Under the pieces are notes generated by a model. It searched no databases. It had not been told where the DNA came from and worked only from the letters and a program-made list of their open reading frames with translations. A program made the position numbers and the translations under genes. From Lysobacterales bacterium (GTDB lineage Bacteria; Pseudomonadota; Gammaproteobacteria; Xanthomonadales; Rhodanobacteraceae), in NCBI GenBank assembly GCA_017305055.1, contig JAFKMZ010000012.1, positions 1 to 64,000 on the forward strand: a stretch of DNA of 64,000 nucleotides, in the 5' to 3' direction. The first letter of the stretch is position 1. Every line of letters begins with the position of its first letter. Of this stretch, positions 46,760 through 57,000 are shown in pieces.

Positions 46760-46786
46760 GAGAAGCCGAGCGCAGCGATGCGGAGG

Positions 46787-47533
46787 TCATGTGTAGAAGC
46801 TGCCGGCCAGGGTGCCGAGGAGCAACGTCCAGCCGTCCACCAGGACGAACAGCATGATCTTGAACGGCAGCGAGATGATCATGGGCGAGACCATCATCAT
46901 GCCCATCGACATCAGCACGCTCGCCACCACCAGGTCGATGATGAGGAACGGCACGAACAGCATGAAGCCCATCTGGAACGCGGTCTTCAGCTCGCTGGTG
47001 AGGAACGCCGGCATGGCCACCTTGAACGGCACGTCGGCCTTGCTCGCATAGGGTTGCTCCTTGGCCAGCCGAGTGAACAGCTGCAGGTCCGCGTCGCGGG
47101 TCTGTTCGAGCATGAACAGCTTGAACGGCGTCGCCGCGGCAGGCAACGCCACCTCGGCGCTCACCTGGCCATCCATGTACGGCTTGATGCCGTCGGTGTA
47201 GGACTTGTTCAGCACCGGCGACATCACGAACAGGGTCAGGAACAGGGCCAGTCCCAGCAGCACCTGGTTGGGCGGCGTCGACTGCGTGCCCAGCGCCTGG
47301 CGCAGGAAGCCGAGCACGATGATGATGCGCGTGAACGAGGTCATCATCAGCGCCGCGGCGGGCAGCAGAGTGAGCGCGGTCATCAGCGCCAGCACCTGCA
47401 GCGACAGCGTCCAGCTCTGCCCACCACCGGCCGCCGGCTGCACGTTCAGCAGCGGGATGCCGGGTGTCGCGGCACTGGCCAGGGCCGGCAGCACGAGCAG
47501 GGCCAGCAGGATCATCCAGCGCGTGCATTTCAT
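46787..47533 (-). CDS. fliP: Flagellar export protein FliP
   Basis: A 248-residue export-gate subunit with a cleavable N-terminal signal-like segment ([14 protein letters not shown]), a feature of FliP, and four further hydrophobic segments. [20 protein letters not shown] and [20 protein letters not shown] are diagnostic. The ATG overlaps the fliO stop. It is the last gene before the inverted-repeat element. Confidence 0.96.
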   Translation of the reverse strand: MKCTRWMILLALLVLPALASAATPGIPLLNVQPAAGGGQSWTLSLQVLALMTALTLLPAAALMMTSFTRIIIVLGFLRQALGTQSTPPNQVLLGLALFLTLFVMSPVLNKSYTDGIKPYMDGQVSAEVALPAAATPFKLFMLEQTRDADLQLFTRLAKEQPYASKADVPFKVAMPAFLTSELKTAFQMGFMLFVPFLIIDLVVASVLMSMGMMMVSPMIISLPFKIMLFVLVDGWTLLLGTLAGSFYT

Positions 47534-47934
47534 GAGCGGATCTTCCAGCGCGCGAGCAGCTCGGCAAATGCCGGACGCGCCGCCGCTGGCGACGATGTCG
47601 GCTGCGGCAAGTGGCCCGTCTCGTCGGCGCCGGGCGCATAGACGTGCAGCGTACGCATGCCCCCGGCACCGGTGCCGACCAGCAGGCGCTGGCCGTCCGC
47701 CTCCAGCAGCACGATGCGCTCGCGCGTACCCAGGGTGAAGGTTTCCACGCAGCGGATGCGCCGCCCGCCACTGCCGCGGCCGTGCTGCAGGCGGCGGCTG
47801 AACCAGCCGGCGGCGAAGATCAGCACGATGATGCCGGCCAGGCTGAGCAGCACGCGCAGCAGTTCGCCGCCGGCATTGAACTCGCTGGCTGCCGCGAGCG
47901 GCGCCTGGTCGAGTGCGAGAGCGAGGGCAAACAT
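47530..47934 (-). CDS. fliO: Flagellar protein FliO
   Basis: A 134-residue membrane protein assisting FliP assembly. One transmembrane helix lies at about residues 24-44 ([20 protein letters not shown]), followed by the FliO domain with [20 protein letters not shown]. The ATG at 47934 shares one base with the fliN stop (TGATG). The C-terminal ~35 residues are Pro/Ala-rich. Confidence 0.9.
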   Translation of the reverse strand: MFALALALDQAPLAAASEFNAGGELLRVLLSLAGIIVLIFAAGWFSRRLQHGRGSGGRRIRCVETFTLGTRERIVLLEADGQRLLVGTGAGGMRTLHVYAPGADETGHLPQPTSSPAAARPAFAELLARWKIRS

Positions 47935-48305
47935 CAGCGCAGCTTGCGTACGCGCTCGGCGGGGCTGATCACGTCGGTCAGGCGGATGCCAAACTTCTCG
48001 TTGATCACCACCACCTCGGCATGGGCCACCAGGGTGCCGTTGACGAAGACGTCCAACGGCTCGCCGGCAGCGCGGTCGAGTTCCACCACCGAGCCCTGGT
48101 TGAGCTGCAGCAGGTTGCGGATGCTGATGCGGGTGCGGCCCACTTCCATGGCCAGGGTCACCGGAACGTCCAGGATCATGTCCAGGTGGACGCCCCCTAT
48201 GCCGGTGGCGCCTCCGTGCAGGGGATCGAAAGCGACGCGCTCGCCGGCGCCGGCGTCCGCTCCGGCAACGGTGGCAGTGGAATCTTGCTCGGCAGTCTCG
48301 TTCAT
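47934..48305 (-). CDS. fliN: Flagellar motor switch protein FliN
   Basis: C-ring protein, 123 residues. The SpoA domain fills the C-terminal ~85 residues ([54 protein letters not shown]). The N-terminal ~35 residues are a variable acidic/Gly-rich segment. It overlaps fliM by 4 nt. Confidence 0.96.
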   Translation of the reverse strand: MNETAEQDSTATVAGADAGAGERVAFDPLHGGATGIGGVHLDMILDVPVTLAMEVGRTRISIRNLLQLNQGSVVELDRAAGEPLDVFVNGTLVAHAEVVVINEKFGIRLTDVISPAERVRKLR

Positions 48306-49318
48306 GGCTGACTCTTGCGTTGGGATTTGCCGTCGTCACCGACGCGCCGGCGGCGCTCGGCCTGGGCATGGAAGGCAACGGCATTGAAGCCGTTGGACTG
48401 GCCATAGTGGCCACGGAACACCGGCACGTCCTCGGCATACACCGTGGTCAGTTCCGGCAACTGCACGGGGATCACGTCGCCTGGACGCAAGTGCAGGAAT
48501 TCACCGATGCTCATGCGCGCCTCGAGCAGCATCGAGCTCAGGTTCAACTCGGCGTCCATCACTTCCTGGCGCAACAGTTCGGCCCAGCGGCCGTCACTGT
48601 CGGTGCGGTCGCTCTGCACGCCGGCATCGAGCAGGGTGCGCAATGGTTCGATCATCGCGTAGGGCAGCGTCAGGTGGACCTCGCCACCGCCCCCATCCAG
48701 CTCGACCCGGAAACGCGAGACGACGACGGTCTCGGTGGGGCTGACGATATTGGCAAACTGCGGATTGATCTCGGAGCCGACGTATTCGAACTGCAGCGCC
48801 TGCACCGGTGCCCAGGCTTCGATCATGGCCTTGAACAGCTCGTCGAGCATGATGCGGATGACGCGGTTCTCGGTCGGGGTGAAATCGCGCCCCTCGATGC
48901 GCGCCTTGTAGCGGCCGCCGCCGCCGAAATAGTTGTCGATCACGCTGAACACCAGGCGCGGCTCGAACACCGCCAGCGCGGTACCGCGCCAGGGGCTGAT
49001 GTGCAGCGTGTTCATGTTGCTGGGCAAGGCCAGGCTGTGCACGTATTCGGCGTACTTGACCATGGTCACGCCCAGCACCGAGACCTCGCAGGATTTGCGC
49101 AGGATGTTGAAAACCCCGGTGCGGAAAAAGCGGGCGAAGCGCTCGTTGACCATTTCCAGGGTTGGCAGGCGGCCGCGCACGATGCGGTCCTGGTGGGCGA
49201 AGTCGAAGCCGCTGACCGCGCCGGGCGGCAATGGCTCGTCATTGCCGGTGGCCACCGAACCGCCCTCCACACCATCCAGCAGGGCATCGATTTCATCCTG
49301 GGACAAGAGATCGCTCAT
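48302..49318 (-). CDS. fliM: Flagellar motor switch protein FliM
   Basis: C-ring protein, 338 residues. The N-terminal CheY-P binding peptide is LLSQDEIDALL. The middle domain includes RLPTLEMVNERFARFFR and the GGG turn near DNYFGGGGRYK; a C-terminal SpoA domain ends the protein. CheY in the same cluster provides the partner. The stop overlaps the fliN start and the start lies 13 nt after fliL. Confidence 0.97.
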   Translation of the reverse strand: MSDLLSQDEIDALLDGVEGGSVATGNDEPLPPGAVSGFDFAHQDRIVRGRLPTLEMVNERFARFFRTGVFNILRKSCEVSVLGVTMVKYAEYVHSLALPSNMNTLHISPWRGTALAVFEPRLVFSVIDNYFGGGGRYKARIEGRDFTPTENRVIRIMLDELFKAMIEAWAPVQALQFEYVGSEINPQFANIVSPTETVVVSRFRVELDGGGGEVHLTLPYAMIEPLRTLLDAGVQSDRTDSDGRWAELLRQEVMDAELNLSSMLLEARMSIGEFLHLRPGDVIPVQLPELTTVYAEDVPVFRGHYGQSNGFNAVAFHAQAERRRRVGDDGKSQRKSQP

Positions 49319-49331
49319 CGGCGCAGTCCCC

Positions 49332-49832
49332 TCACTGGATCACGAAACTGGTGAAGTACAGCGCCTCGATGCCAGGCCGGCCGAGCCGGGCCTGCACGAC
49401 CTTCTGCACCGCGGCCAGCGCCTCGGCCTGCAATTTCTTGCGCCCTGCCGGCGTACCGACCTCGGCGACCTTCTGGTTGCTGAGCAGGGAGACCATGGCG
49501 TCGCGGATCACCGGGTCGGCGGCCTTGGCGGTATCGATGGCCTTGTCGTCGTGCGCCATCAGCGTGATTGCCACCTGCAGGTAGCGCGATGACTCGCCTT
49601 CGTTGAAATTCACCACAAAGGCCGGCTCCAGCGCCAGATACAGCTCGGCCTTGGAAACCTCCACGGCCTGCTTCTTCGGCTCGTTGGCATGGCTCGGCGC
49701 CGCCTGCCTGGCGAAGTAGAAATAGCCGCCGCCGATGCCGGCCAGCAAAACCACCAGGCCAGCAAGCAACAGCGGCCACTTGCGTTTCTTCACCACGGCT
49801 GGCGGGACCAGCTCGTTGACTTCCTCTGCCAT
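49332..49832 (-). CDS. fliL: Flagellar basal-body protein FliL
   Basis: A 166-residue single-pass membrane protein modulating the stator. MAEEVNELVPPAVVKKRKWP precedes a transmembrane helix (about residues 22-41), then the periplasmic domain (FVVNFNEGESSRYLQVAITL) and C-terminal EALYFTSFVIQ. The ATG at 49832 is chosen because of the downstream family match; an ATG at 49865 is an alternative. A strong sigma-54 site begins about 70 nt upstream, making it the first gene of fliLMNOP. Confidence 0.93.
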   Translation of the reverse strand: MAEEVNELVPPAVVKKRKWPLLLAGLVVLLAGIGGGYFYFARQAAPSHANEPKKQAVEVSKAELYLALEPAFVVNFNEGESSRYLQVAITLMAHDDKAIDTAKAADPVIRDAMVSLLSNQKVAEVGTPAGRKKLQAEALAAVQKVVQARLGRPGIEALYFTSFVIQ

Positions 49833-49900
49833 GCTCGATCCCGGATAGGCGTGCGTTGCGGTCATGGGTCCGATCACGCGGCCCCGTTGCCATGCATTGA

Positions 49901-49916
49901 TGCAATCGGCGTGCCA
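49901..49916 (-). promoter_or_regulatory. Sigma-54 promoter of the fliL operon
   Basis: The minus strand reads TGGCACG-CCGA-TTGCA, an exact match to the -24/-12 consensus TGGCACG-N4-TTGCW with correct spacing. It lies about 70 nt upstream of the fliL ATG, in the 355-bp gap after the fliK hairpin. With fleQ in the cluster it predicts FleQ/RpoN control of fliLMNOPQR. Apart from this site and the fliK hairpin nothing else is seen in the gap (49833-50187). Confidence 0.9.
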
Positions 49917-50162
49917 CGTCGGGAATCCGCCATGCGCGGCGCGTCCGCCGCCCGGCGCCGCGTCTCCGACGCGCACGTCATGGCGCTTTCTTGACACCCG
50001 CCGGTTTGCCGTCGGCGCCGGGAGAGGAACGGTGCTTCAGTCAGGCGACCTGGCTTCCGGCGTCGTTGCCGAAGAGCCAGAGCCCCCGGGCCTGGACACC
50101 GGAGGCAGCAGCTGCCCTTGCCGGCCACGCCGGCACAGTCCTGTGGAGAGACGGGTTGGAAA

Positions 50163-50190
50163 TGAGGCCGGGTTCGACCCCGCGGCCTCA
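50163..50190 (-). terminator. Hairpin at the fliK 3' end
   Basis: TGAGGCC (50163-50169) pairs with GGCCTCA (50184-50190), extended by an inner GGGT/ACCC pairing, followed on the minus strand by TTTCC. The fliK stop codon is the first triplet of the stem. It probably ends or attenuates the fliEFGHIJK transcript before the sigma-54 promoter of fliL. Confidence 0.6.
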
Positions 50191-51279
50191 GGCGAATGCG
50201 TCCAGCAGCTTGGGTGCACCGGTGACGGTGCTGATGCCTGAGACCTGCATCTCGACGGGCTCATCCACCACAGACGCCGTACCGCCATGGTGCGGCGTCG
50301 AGGCGTCGTTGCCGCCGTGCTGGCCGACCTCGGCATGGCCGAGCGACAGGCCATGCTGGGCCAGCATCTGGCCGAGCTGCGGCAGGCTCTGCTGCAGGGC
50401 CTGCAGGGTGCCCGGATGCTGCACGCTGAAGACCACGTCGACATGCTCGTGGGACACGCTGACCTTGAGGTCGATCGGCCCCAGGTCCTCCGGGTGGATC
50501 CGGATCCGCGCCTGTTTCACGTCCTGCCCCGCCAGCCAGTTGACCTGCGTCGCCAGCTCCTGGTGGAAGCCATCCGAGCCCAGCGGCGCGGCCATGGCCA
50601 ACAGGTGCGTGCCGGCAGCCGGTGCAGGCAGGGGTGCCAACTGGGTCGCGGGCATACTGGCTGCGCCCGTGACGCCGGAACCGGCATGGGCGTCATCCAG
50701 CCCCGCCCCGCGCACGGCAGACAGCACGGCCTGCAGGCCCGGCGCGACGCCACCATCGACGCCGGCGTTGGTACCCGAAACCCGCTCCCCGGCCGCGGCA
50801 TCCGCGGCCCGGGCCAGCAGCATGCGCGCGGCGTCGGCAATGCCGGAAGCGACCGCGGCGTGCACGCCCAACTGGGCGCCAGCACTGGAGGCCAGGGCCC
50901 CGCGATGGGCCATGGCTCCCGGCAGGGCGGCGCCAAACACCGGCAGCAGCGCCGCCGACACGGACCGGGCCAGGTCCTCATCGGTCTCATCGTCGCGTCC
51001 GGCATGGACGCCCCCGTCGCCAGGATGGCCGGCATCCGCATCCGCACCATCCGGGGCGACGGCAATCGCCGCACTGGCGGGACCGGGCGCAGCCGCGACC
51101 GCAGCGTCCGGCGTGGCAGTGGCGGCGCCACTGTCCTGCTGGCCGCGGGCCGCGTCGAGCTGGCGCCCAAACTGGCCACCGGCGCCATCGGCATCGTGTC
51201 CTGCAGCGGGCGCCGAACGCGGCACGGCGGTGGATGCAGGGGTTTGGGCAACCGGGGTGGCAACGCTCTGTGCTGGCAT
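50188..51279 (-). CDS. fliK: Flagellar hook-length control protein FliK
   Basis: A 363-residue protein in the canonical fliJ-fliK position. The N-terminal ~245 residues are a low-complexity Ala/Gly/Asp-rich ruler. The C-terminal Flg_hook domain has QARIRIHPEDLGPIDLKVSV and VSHEHVDVVFSVQHPGTLQA (FliK core LxPxxLGxxxV). The ATG at 51279 has GGAG nine nt upstream; an ATG at 51294 is possible. A second FliK-like gene is at 32.4 kb. Confidence 0.9.
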   Translation of the reverse strand: MPAQSVATPVAQTPASTAVPRSAPAAGHDADGAGGQFGRQLDAARGQQDSGAATATPDAAVAAAPGPASAAIAVAPDGADADAGHPGDGGVHAGRDDETDEDLARSVSAALLPVFGAALPGAMAHRGALASSAGAQLGVHAAVASGIADAARMLLARAADAAAGERVSGTNAGVDGGVAPGLQAVLSAVRGAGLDDAHAGSGVTGAASMPATQLAPLPAPAAGTHLLAMAAPLGSDGFHQELATQVNWLAGQDVKQARIRIHPEDLGPIDLKVSVSHEHVDVVFSVQHPGTLQALQQSLPQLGQMLAQHGLSLGHAEVGQHGGNDASTPHHGGTASVVDEPVEMQVSGISTVTGAPKLLDAFA

Positions 51280-51366
51280 GTCAGGCAGCTCCATGGAACG
51301 TGGGGCGGCCGCACAGGCGATGCAGCGGGCCGCAGGAAAAATGGACCTGCGCGACGGCAAGGGCGC

Positions 51367-51795
51367 TCATCGCGGCAGCTTCCGGTACTGCATGCGCTCG
51401 TCGACTTCCGCCTGTTCATGGCGGTCCTCGGCCTGGCGCTCGCGCTCGCGGTGCTGCTCGACCACGCTGCTCAAGGCGCTTTCCCGCGCATGCGCCAGGC
51501 GCCACTGCTCGCGTGCCTGGTCCAGGCCCCGTTCGAGTCGTGCCAGGTCACGCGTGTGCTGGACGATGGCGCGATCGATACGCTCGACGAAACTCTGGCG
51601 GTTGAGCAAGGCGCTCACCGATTGCCCTCCCGTGCCCGGAGTCGCGTATTCGATGCGATAGCGCTTGAGTTCCTCCAGCTGATGCTGGCCCGCGGCAAGC
51701 AGCTGCTGCTGCTCGGCCAGGCGCCCCAGGGCATCCTCACTGCGGTCGTGGGCCTGCTCGACCGCCGGCTGCAGCCTGGTCGCTCGCGATTTCAT
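51367..51795 (-). CDS. fliJ: Flagellar export chaperone FliJ
   Basis: A 142-residue, almost wholly helical coiled-coil protein, rich in Arg, Glu and Gln ([40 protein letters not shown]), as expected of FliJ, the central stalk-like partner of the FliI ATPase ring. The ATG overlaps the fliI stop by 4 nt. Sequence conservation in the family is low; context makes the call firm. Confidence 0.9.
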   Translation of the reverse strand: MKSRATRLQPAVEQAHDRSEDALGRLAEQQQLLAAGQHQLEELKRYRIEYATPGTGGQSVSALLNRQSFVERIDRAIVQHTRDLARLERGLDQAREQWRLAHARESALSSVVEQHRERERQAEDRHEQAEVDERMQYRKLPR

Positions 51796-53159
51796 GCGTG
51801 CACCTGGGCGGCCAGGGTGTCGAGCAGCTTGACCGCGGTATCCAGGTCGGCCCGCTCATCGACGTCCTGCTGCAGGAACTCGCGCAGCTCGGGCCACAGC
51901 TCGATGGCCTGGTCCACCTGCGGGTCCGAACCCTTCTGGTAGGCACCGACGGCAATCAGGTCGCGTTGCTGGCGATACGCCGAATATACCTGGCGGAAGC
52001 GCTGCGCCGAGCGGAAATGCCCACGGCTGGCGATGGACGGCATCACCCGGCTGATCGAGGCCTCGATGTCGATCGCGGGGTAATGCCCAGCCTCGGCCAG
52101 GTCGCGCGACAGCACGATGTGGCCGTCCAGGATGGCCCGCGCGGCATCGGCAATCGGGTCATGACGGTAGTCGTCGCCCTCGGTCAGCACGGTGTAGAAC
52201 GCGGTGATCGAGCCGCGGCCCTCGGCATCGTTGCCGGCGCGCTCGACCAGGGCCGGCAGCATGGCGAACACGGACGGCGGATAGCCCTTGGTCGCCGGCG
52301 GCTCGCCAATGGCCAGGGCGATCTCGCGCTGGGCCTGGGCGTAGCGCGTCAGCGAGTCCATCAGCAGCAGCACGCGCTTGCCCTGGTCGCGAAAATACTC
52401 GGCAATGGCAGTGGCGTACTGCGCGCCGCGCAGGCGCTTCAACGGTGGCGCATCGGCCGGGGCCGCAACGATGACGGCACGCCGCCGGCCAGCCTCGCCC
52501 AGCGTGTGCTCGACGAATTCCTTGACCTCGCGGCCACGCTCGCCGACCAGGCCAACCACCACCACGTCGGCATTCGTATAGCGCGTCATCATGCCGAGCA
52601 GCATGGATTTGCCCACGCCCGACCCGGCAAACAGGCCCAGGCGCTGGCCGCGGCCAACGGTAAGCAGGGCGTTGATGGCACGCACGCCGACGTCGAGCGG
52701 TGTGTCGATCGGCTTGCGCGCCATGGGGTTGATCGGTTCGCGCTGCAAGGCGGCCTGGCGCTCCGTGCCCAGGGGGCCGAGATCGTCCAGCGGCACGCCG
52801 TCGGCGCCCATGACCCGGCCCAGCAGGGCCTCCCCGACCGGCAGGCCGCCGCGCCGGGCACAGGGCCGGACTCGCGCATTGGGCAACACGCCCTGCATGT
52901 CGCCCACCGGCATCAGCAGCAGGCGCTCGTCGGCAAAGCCGACCACCTCGGTATCCAGTTGCGCGCCGTTGACCGCATCCACCAGACAGCGGGCGCCGAG
53001 CGCGGCCTCGCAACCCTCGGCTTCCAGGGTCAGCCCCACCACGCGCCGCAGGCAGCCCTCGACCGTCAGCGTGCGGATGCCTTCGGCCCGCGCCGCGCGC
53101 TGGGCAAGCTGTCCGCGCCACCGCGCGTGGCGCTCGGCCAGCACCTGCGCGGCGTTCAT
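51792..53159 (-). CDS. fliI: Flagellum-specific ATP synthase FliI
   Basis: Export ATPase of the F1-beta family, 455 residues. Walker A is [17 protein letters not shown], Walker B region [20 protein letters not shown], and the signature [20 protein letters not shown] follows. The ATG at 53159 overlaps the fliH stop. With FliH and FliJ it energises protein export. Confidence 0.97.
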   Translation of the reverse strand: MNAAQVLAERHARWRGQLAQRAARAEGIRTLTVEGCLRRVVGLTLEAEGCEAALGARCLVDAVNGAQLDTEVVGFADERLLLMPVGDMQGVLPNARVRPCARRGGLPVGEALLGRVMGADGVPLDDLGPLGTERQAALQREPINPMARKPIDTPLDVGVRAINALLTVGRGQRLGLFAGSGVGKSMLLGMMTRYTNADVVVVGLVGERGREVKEFVEHTLGEAGRRRAVIVAAPADAPPLKRLRGAQYATAIAEYFRDQGKRVLLLMDSLTRYAQAQREIALAIGEPPATKGYPPSVFAMLPALVERAGNDAEGRGSITAFYTVLTEGDDYRHDPIADAARAILDGHIVLSRDLAEAGHYPAIDIEASISRVMPSIASRGHFRSAQRFRQVYSAYRQQRDLIAVGAYQKGSDPQVDQAIELWPELREFLQQDVDERADLDTAVKLLDTLAAQVHA

Positions 53160-53788
53160 GCCACGTCCCCAACCGGCTCGGCGGCGTCGCCAAGCACGGC
53201 GTCGATGACGGCGGCCAGGCGGGTCTCCACGCGCGCATCCAGGTGCGAGCGCGCGCTTTCCAGCACGCAGTCGCCGCGCGCCAGTTGCGGGTCGGCGACG
53301 CACTCCCAATGGCTGTCGGCGGTTGCTGCCGCCTGCAGCAGCGGCAAGTCCTGCTGATGCACGTGCACGCGCAAGCCCTGCCCGCCGGCCGCCGGTACGG
53401 CAGCCACGGCCTGCTGCACGGCGCGCAACACCAGTTCGGGGGCCACGCGCAGCTCGCTGGCCAGCACGCGGCGGGCAACCAGCATGGCCAGTGCGGCCAG
53501 CGCCTGTCCGGTCTGCTCGTCCAGTGCCTGCAGTGGCCTGGCCGCGGCCTCGAACAAGGCCTCGAGTTGGGCGCGCTGCCGGCTTATGTCCGCCTGTGCC
53601 GCCGCCAAGCCCTCGACATGGCCGGCGGCAAAGCCCTCGGCGCGCGCCTGCGCTTCGATCTCGGCCAGCTCCTGCACAGTGGGAGCCTCGGCGGCATTGG
53701 CGGCAAGCTCGGCAATCGCCGTCCTGCCGATATCCGGCAATACCCAGCGCTGGATCGCCACCGCCTCCTCGCCCAGCACGGCCGCCAT
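53156..53788 (-). CDS. fliH: Flagellar assembly protein FliH
   Basis: A 210-residue regulator of FliI. The N-terminus has IQRWVLPDI (export-gate contact region), a helical middle with Ala/Gln heptads ([20 protein letters not shown], containing GxxxG-like spacing), and a C-terminal globular domain. It shares one base with the fliG stop and overlaps fliI by 4 nt. Confidence 0.92.
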   Translation of the reverse strand: MAAVLGEEAVAIQRWVLPDIGRTAIAELAANAAEAPTVQELAEIEAQARAEGFAAGHVEGLAAAQADISRQRAQLEALFEAAARPLQALDEQTGQALAALAMLVARRVLASELRVAPELVLRAVQQAVAAVPAAGGQGLRVHVHQQDLPLLQAAATADSHWECVADPQLARGDCVLESARSHLDARVETRLAAVIDAVLGDAAEPVGDVA

Positions 53789-54804
53789 CAGACGAACTCC
53801 TCACCGCCGCCGGACAGATTGAGCTGGCCGCTGTCGGCCAACTTGCGCGCGGCCATCAGCACTTCCTTCTGCGCGGCATCCACCTCGCTCAGGCGCACCG
53901 GGCCCTTGACCTCGAGGTCGTCGCGCATCATGTCCGCGGCACGCTTGGACATGTTGGCGAAGATCTTGTCGCGCATCGCCGGCTCGGCGCCCTTGAGCGC
54001 GGTCACCAGGGTTGGCGACGGCACCTCGCGCAGCAGCAGCTGCAGGCCCTTGTCGTCAATTTCCAGCAGGTCCTCGAAGACGAACATCAGGTCTTCGATA
54101 TGGCCGCCCAACGCTTCGTCCTGGCCCTTGATCGAGGCCATGATCTCGGTCTCGCGGCTGCCTTCCATGGCATTGAGGATGTTGGCGGCGGCCTTGAGGC
54201 CACCGATCTTGGCCGACTTCATGCTCTTGGCGTTGCCGGAAAACTGGCTCTGCATGACCGCACCAAGCTCGCTCAATGCCTGCGGCTGCACCCCATCCAG
54301 GGTGGCCACGCGCATCACCACGTCGCTGCGCATGCGGTCGGGCAGGTAGCCGATCACTTCGGCCGCCTGGTCCGGATCCAGATGGGCCAGCACCAGGGCA
54401 ATGATCTGCGGGTGCTCCTGGGCCACCATTTCCGCGATCGCCCGGCTCTCCATCCACTTCAGGGACTCCATGCCCTTGCTGGAATGCCCAAGCAACACGC
54501 GGTCGATCAGGCCCCCGGCCTTGCTCTCGCCCAGGGCGCTGACCAGCATCTTGCGGATGTAGTCCTCGGTGCCCATGCCCAGCGCGGTTTGCTGGCCCAT
54601 GTCGTCGGACAGGCGGTCGAGCACGCTTTCCACTTGTTCCCGGCTGACCCGGCTCAGCCCGGCCATGGCCGTGCCGACGGTCTGCACGTCACGCGCGCTG
54701 AGGTGCTTCAGGACCTCGGCGGCATCCTCCTCGCCCAGGGTCAGCAACAGGATGGCCGCACGCTGTGGGCCTTCAATCGGGACTTGTTTTGGCTCAGCCG
54801 GCAT
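53788..54804 (-). CDS. fliG: Flagellar motor switch protein FliG
   Basis: Rotor protein, 338 residues. The middle-domain EHPQ motif appears in [18 protein letters not shown], and the C-terminal domain carries the charged torque helix ([20 protein letters not shown]). N-terminal ARMADILLL-like segment reads [20 protein letters not shown]. It overlaps the end of fliF by 11 nt. Confidence 0.97.
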   Translation of the reverse strand: MPAEPKQVPIEGPQRAAILLLTLGEEDAAEVLKHLSARDVQTVGTAMAGLSRVSREQVESVLDRLSDDMGQQTALGMGTEDYIRKMLVSALGESKAGGLIDRVLLGHSSKGMESLKWMESRAIAEMVAQEHPQIIALVLAHLDPDQAAEVIGYLPDRMRSDVVMRVATLDGVQPQALSELGAVMQSQFSGNAKSMKSAKIGGLKAAANILNAMEGSRETEIMASIKGQDEALGGHIEDLMFVFEDLLEIDDKGLQLLLREVPSPTLVTALKGAEPAMRDKIFANMSKRAADMMRDDLEVKGPVRLSEVDAAQKEVLMAARKLADSGQLNLSGGGEEFV

Positions 54805-56536
54805 CTTCGTTCACCCAGTTCTTTACGACCTGCGCGACCTGCTTGGAATTCTCCCCCACCATGCGCCGCGCCGATTCGACCCGCTTCTCATAATTGAGCG
54901 TTGCCTGCATCGCCGGGGCGGCGGACCCGAGCTGCGCCGGCGCAGCCGGCGCAGCCTGCGCGTCCGGCACGTCCTCGGTGCGTACCTGGATGGTCGGCAT
55001 CGGGCCGGCGCCGGCCAGGGCAAGCTGGCGCGAATCGCTGCGCAGCAGGCCCTTCAGCACCGGGCGCAGCAGCCCAAAGGCAACCAGCAGCGCCAGGCCG
55101 ACGCCAAGCCCCTGCTTGATGAGGTCCAGCACGCCCGGGCGTTGCCAGAGCGGCAGCTCGGGCAGGGCCTGGATGTTCGGCCCCGGCTGGAAGGACTGGT
55201 TGACCACGCTGACGCTGTCGCCGCGCGCCGCATCGAAGCCCACGGCGTTCTTGGTCAGCGCGGTGAGATGGGCCAGCTCGTCTGCAGTGAAGGGCACGCT
55301 CTTCTGCGTCGCCGCCTGGGCCTTGCCATCGACCGTGGTGGCCGGCGTGGTGACCAGCTTGTCGTCCAGCACCACCGCCACGGTGAGCCGTGCCAGCCGG
55401 CCGGCCGGGTCGCGCACATGGCTGATGGTGCGGTCCAATTCGTAGTTGCGCGTGGCGCTGCTCGAGCTGTCGCCTTGCGCGACCGTTGCCGTGCTCGCCG
55501 TCGTGGCGGGTTTGCCCGCGGCCACCTTGGCGGCGTTGGGATTGGCCGCCGTGGCCTGCGGCACGGCGACCGGCGGCTGGTTGCTCAGCGCGCCGGGCAC
55601 GCCACCATCGACGCCGCCAGCGGCGCGGTGTTCGCTGCTGACCTGCTCGCTGCGCAGGGCCGGCTTGTCCGGGTTGAAGGTCTCGGTGGCCTTCTCGCTC
55701 TGGCTGAAATCCACATCGGCATAGACCTGCGCGCGCACGCGACCCTGGCCCACGAGCGGGGTGAGGATGTCCTCGATGCGCTGCGCGTAGGTGTTCTCCA
55801 TGCGGGTGGTGATGCGCAGCCGACTGTCGTCGATGGCGTCGGCACTGTTCGGGTCGGGTGTCAGCAGTTGGCCTTGCTGGTCCACCACCGAGACCTCGCG
55901 CGCATCGAGCTCGGGCACGCTTGCGGCGACCAGGTGGACGATCGCGGCGACTTGTCCGGCATCGAGCTTGCGCCCCTGGTACAGCGACACCAGCACCGAG
56001 GCGCTGGCTGGCCGGCTGTCACGGATGAAGGCGGAAGGCTTGGGCAGCGCCAGGTGCACGCGCGCGGCGCGGATCGACTGCAAGCCGCCAATGGTGGCGC
56101 TGAGATCGGCTTCCAGCCGCTCCTGGTTGCGCGTGCGCTCGGCCAGGTCGCTCATGCCAAACGGCGAATTCGCGGCGTCTGTCGCATTCATCGCCGCGCT
56201 GCCCTGCGGCAGGCCACGCGCGGCCAGTTGCAGGCGCAGCGCGGCCAGGTCGGCCATCGGCGCCATGATCGAGGTGCCGTCGGCGCCAAGCTTGTACTGG
56301 GCATGGGTCGCCTGCAGCTCCTGGGCAATGGCCGAGGCATCCTTCTGGTCCAGGCCCGCGTACAGCAGGCCGTAGTTCGGGCCGCGCGACCACAGCACGA
56401 CCGCCACGCCGAGCGCCACGGCAGCCGCCACCGCCACCAGCAGCACCAGTTGGCGCGTCGCCGGGTTCTGCGTCAGCTGCTTCCAGGGATCCAGCCGCGA
56501 ACCGCTTTCGGTGGTCGCGACGGCGTTATCGGCCAT
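54794..56536 (-). CDS. fliF: Flagellar MS-ring protein FliF
   Basis: A 580-residue protein with two transmembrane helices (about residues 29-49 and 460-480) and the YscJ/FliF ring-building motifs between (RVHLALPKPSAFIRD, ASVLVSLYQGRKLDAGQVAA). The C-terminal ~30 residues ([20 protein letters not shown]) bind FliG, whose gene overlaps. The region near residues 290-370 is low-complexity Ala/Thr/Ser. Confidence 0.97.
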   Translation of the reverse strand: MADNAVATTESGSRLDPWKQLTQNPATRQLVLLVAVAAAVALGVAVVLWSRGPNYGLLYAGLDQKDASAIAQELQATHAQYKLGADGTSIMAPMADLAALRLQLAARGLPQGSAAMNATDAANSPFGMSDLAERTRNQERLEADLSATIGGLQSIRAARVHLALPKPSAFIRDSRPASASVLVSLYQGRKLDAGQVAAIVHLVAASVPELDAREVSVVDQQGQLLTPDPNSADAIDDSRLRITTRMENTYAQRIEDILTPLVGQGRVRAQVYADVDFSQSEKATETFNPDKPALRSEQVSSEHRAAGGVDGGVPGALSNQPPVAVPQATAANPNAAKVAAGKPATTASTATVAQGDSSSSATRNYELDRTISHVRDPAGRLARLTVAVVLDDKLVTTPATTVDGKAQAATQKSVPFTADELAHLTALTKNAVGFDAARGDSVSVVNQSFQPGPNIQALPELPLWQRPGVLDLIKQGLGVGLALLVAFGLLRPVLKGLLRSDSRQLALAGAGPMPTIQVRTEDVPDAQAAPAAPAQLGSAAPAMQATLNYEKRVESARRMVGENSKQVAQVVKNWVNEDAG

Positions 56537-56587
56537 GGTGTCGTTCGTCGTCTAGGAATGAGGGGGAGCGCGTGCGGCAGGCCGGCG

Positions 56588-56938
56588 TCACACCGGCATG
56601 TTCATGATTTCCTTGTAGGCATCGACCAGCTTGCTTTGCACCGCCACCATGGTGCGCAACGACAGGTCGGCCTTCTGCACCGCGATCATGGTGCGGCCGA
56701 GGTCGGCGCCCTTGTCGCCGCGCTCGAAACTGGCGGCCATGCGCCCGGCTTCCATCTGGGTCTCGCCCACCGCGGCAATCGACTTGTGCAGCAGCGCCGA
56801 GAAGTCGCTTTGCGGGCTCGCGGCGGCAGGCTTGAACGCCGTCTCCGGCGGGGCGATGCCGGTACTCCGGATCTGGCCGCTCATCTGGCGCATCTGCGCC
56901 AGCAGGTTGTTGACGTCGATCGTGTTCATCGTATTCAT
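56588..56938 (-). CDS. fliE: Flagellar hook-basal body protein FliE
   Basis: A 116-residue rod/MS-ring junction protein. The C-terminus has GRTMIAVQKADLSLRTMVAV and LVDAYKEIMNMPV, the conserved FliE ending. SDFSALLHKSIAAVGETQ is also typical. It is the first structural gene of the fliEFGHIJK operon, with a sigma-54-like site 63 nt upstream and fleQ beyond. Confidence 0.95.
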   Translation of the reverse strand: MNTMNTIDVNNLLAQMRQMSGQIRSTGIAPPETAFKPAAASPQSDFSALLHKSIAAVGETQMEAGRMAASFERGDKGADLGRTMIAVQKADLSLRTMVAVQSKLVDAYKEIMNMPV

Positions 56939-57000
56939 CGAGGCGCACCGTCGAGCCGGAGTGTCGGAATCCCGCCGCGTGACGGGTTTACGGTGATGGA

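Noticed and set aside
45960..46860. Several open frames on both strands inside long inverted-repeat copy A, also in copy B (59717-60399)
   Set aside because: They mirror each other because the DNA is palindromic, lack ribosome sites and known domains, and shift frame between the two copies.
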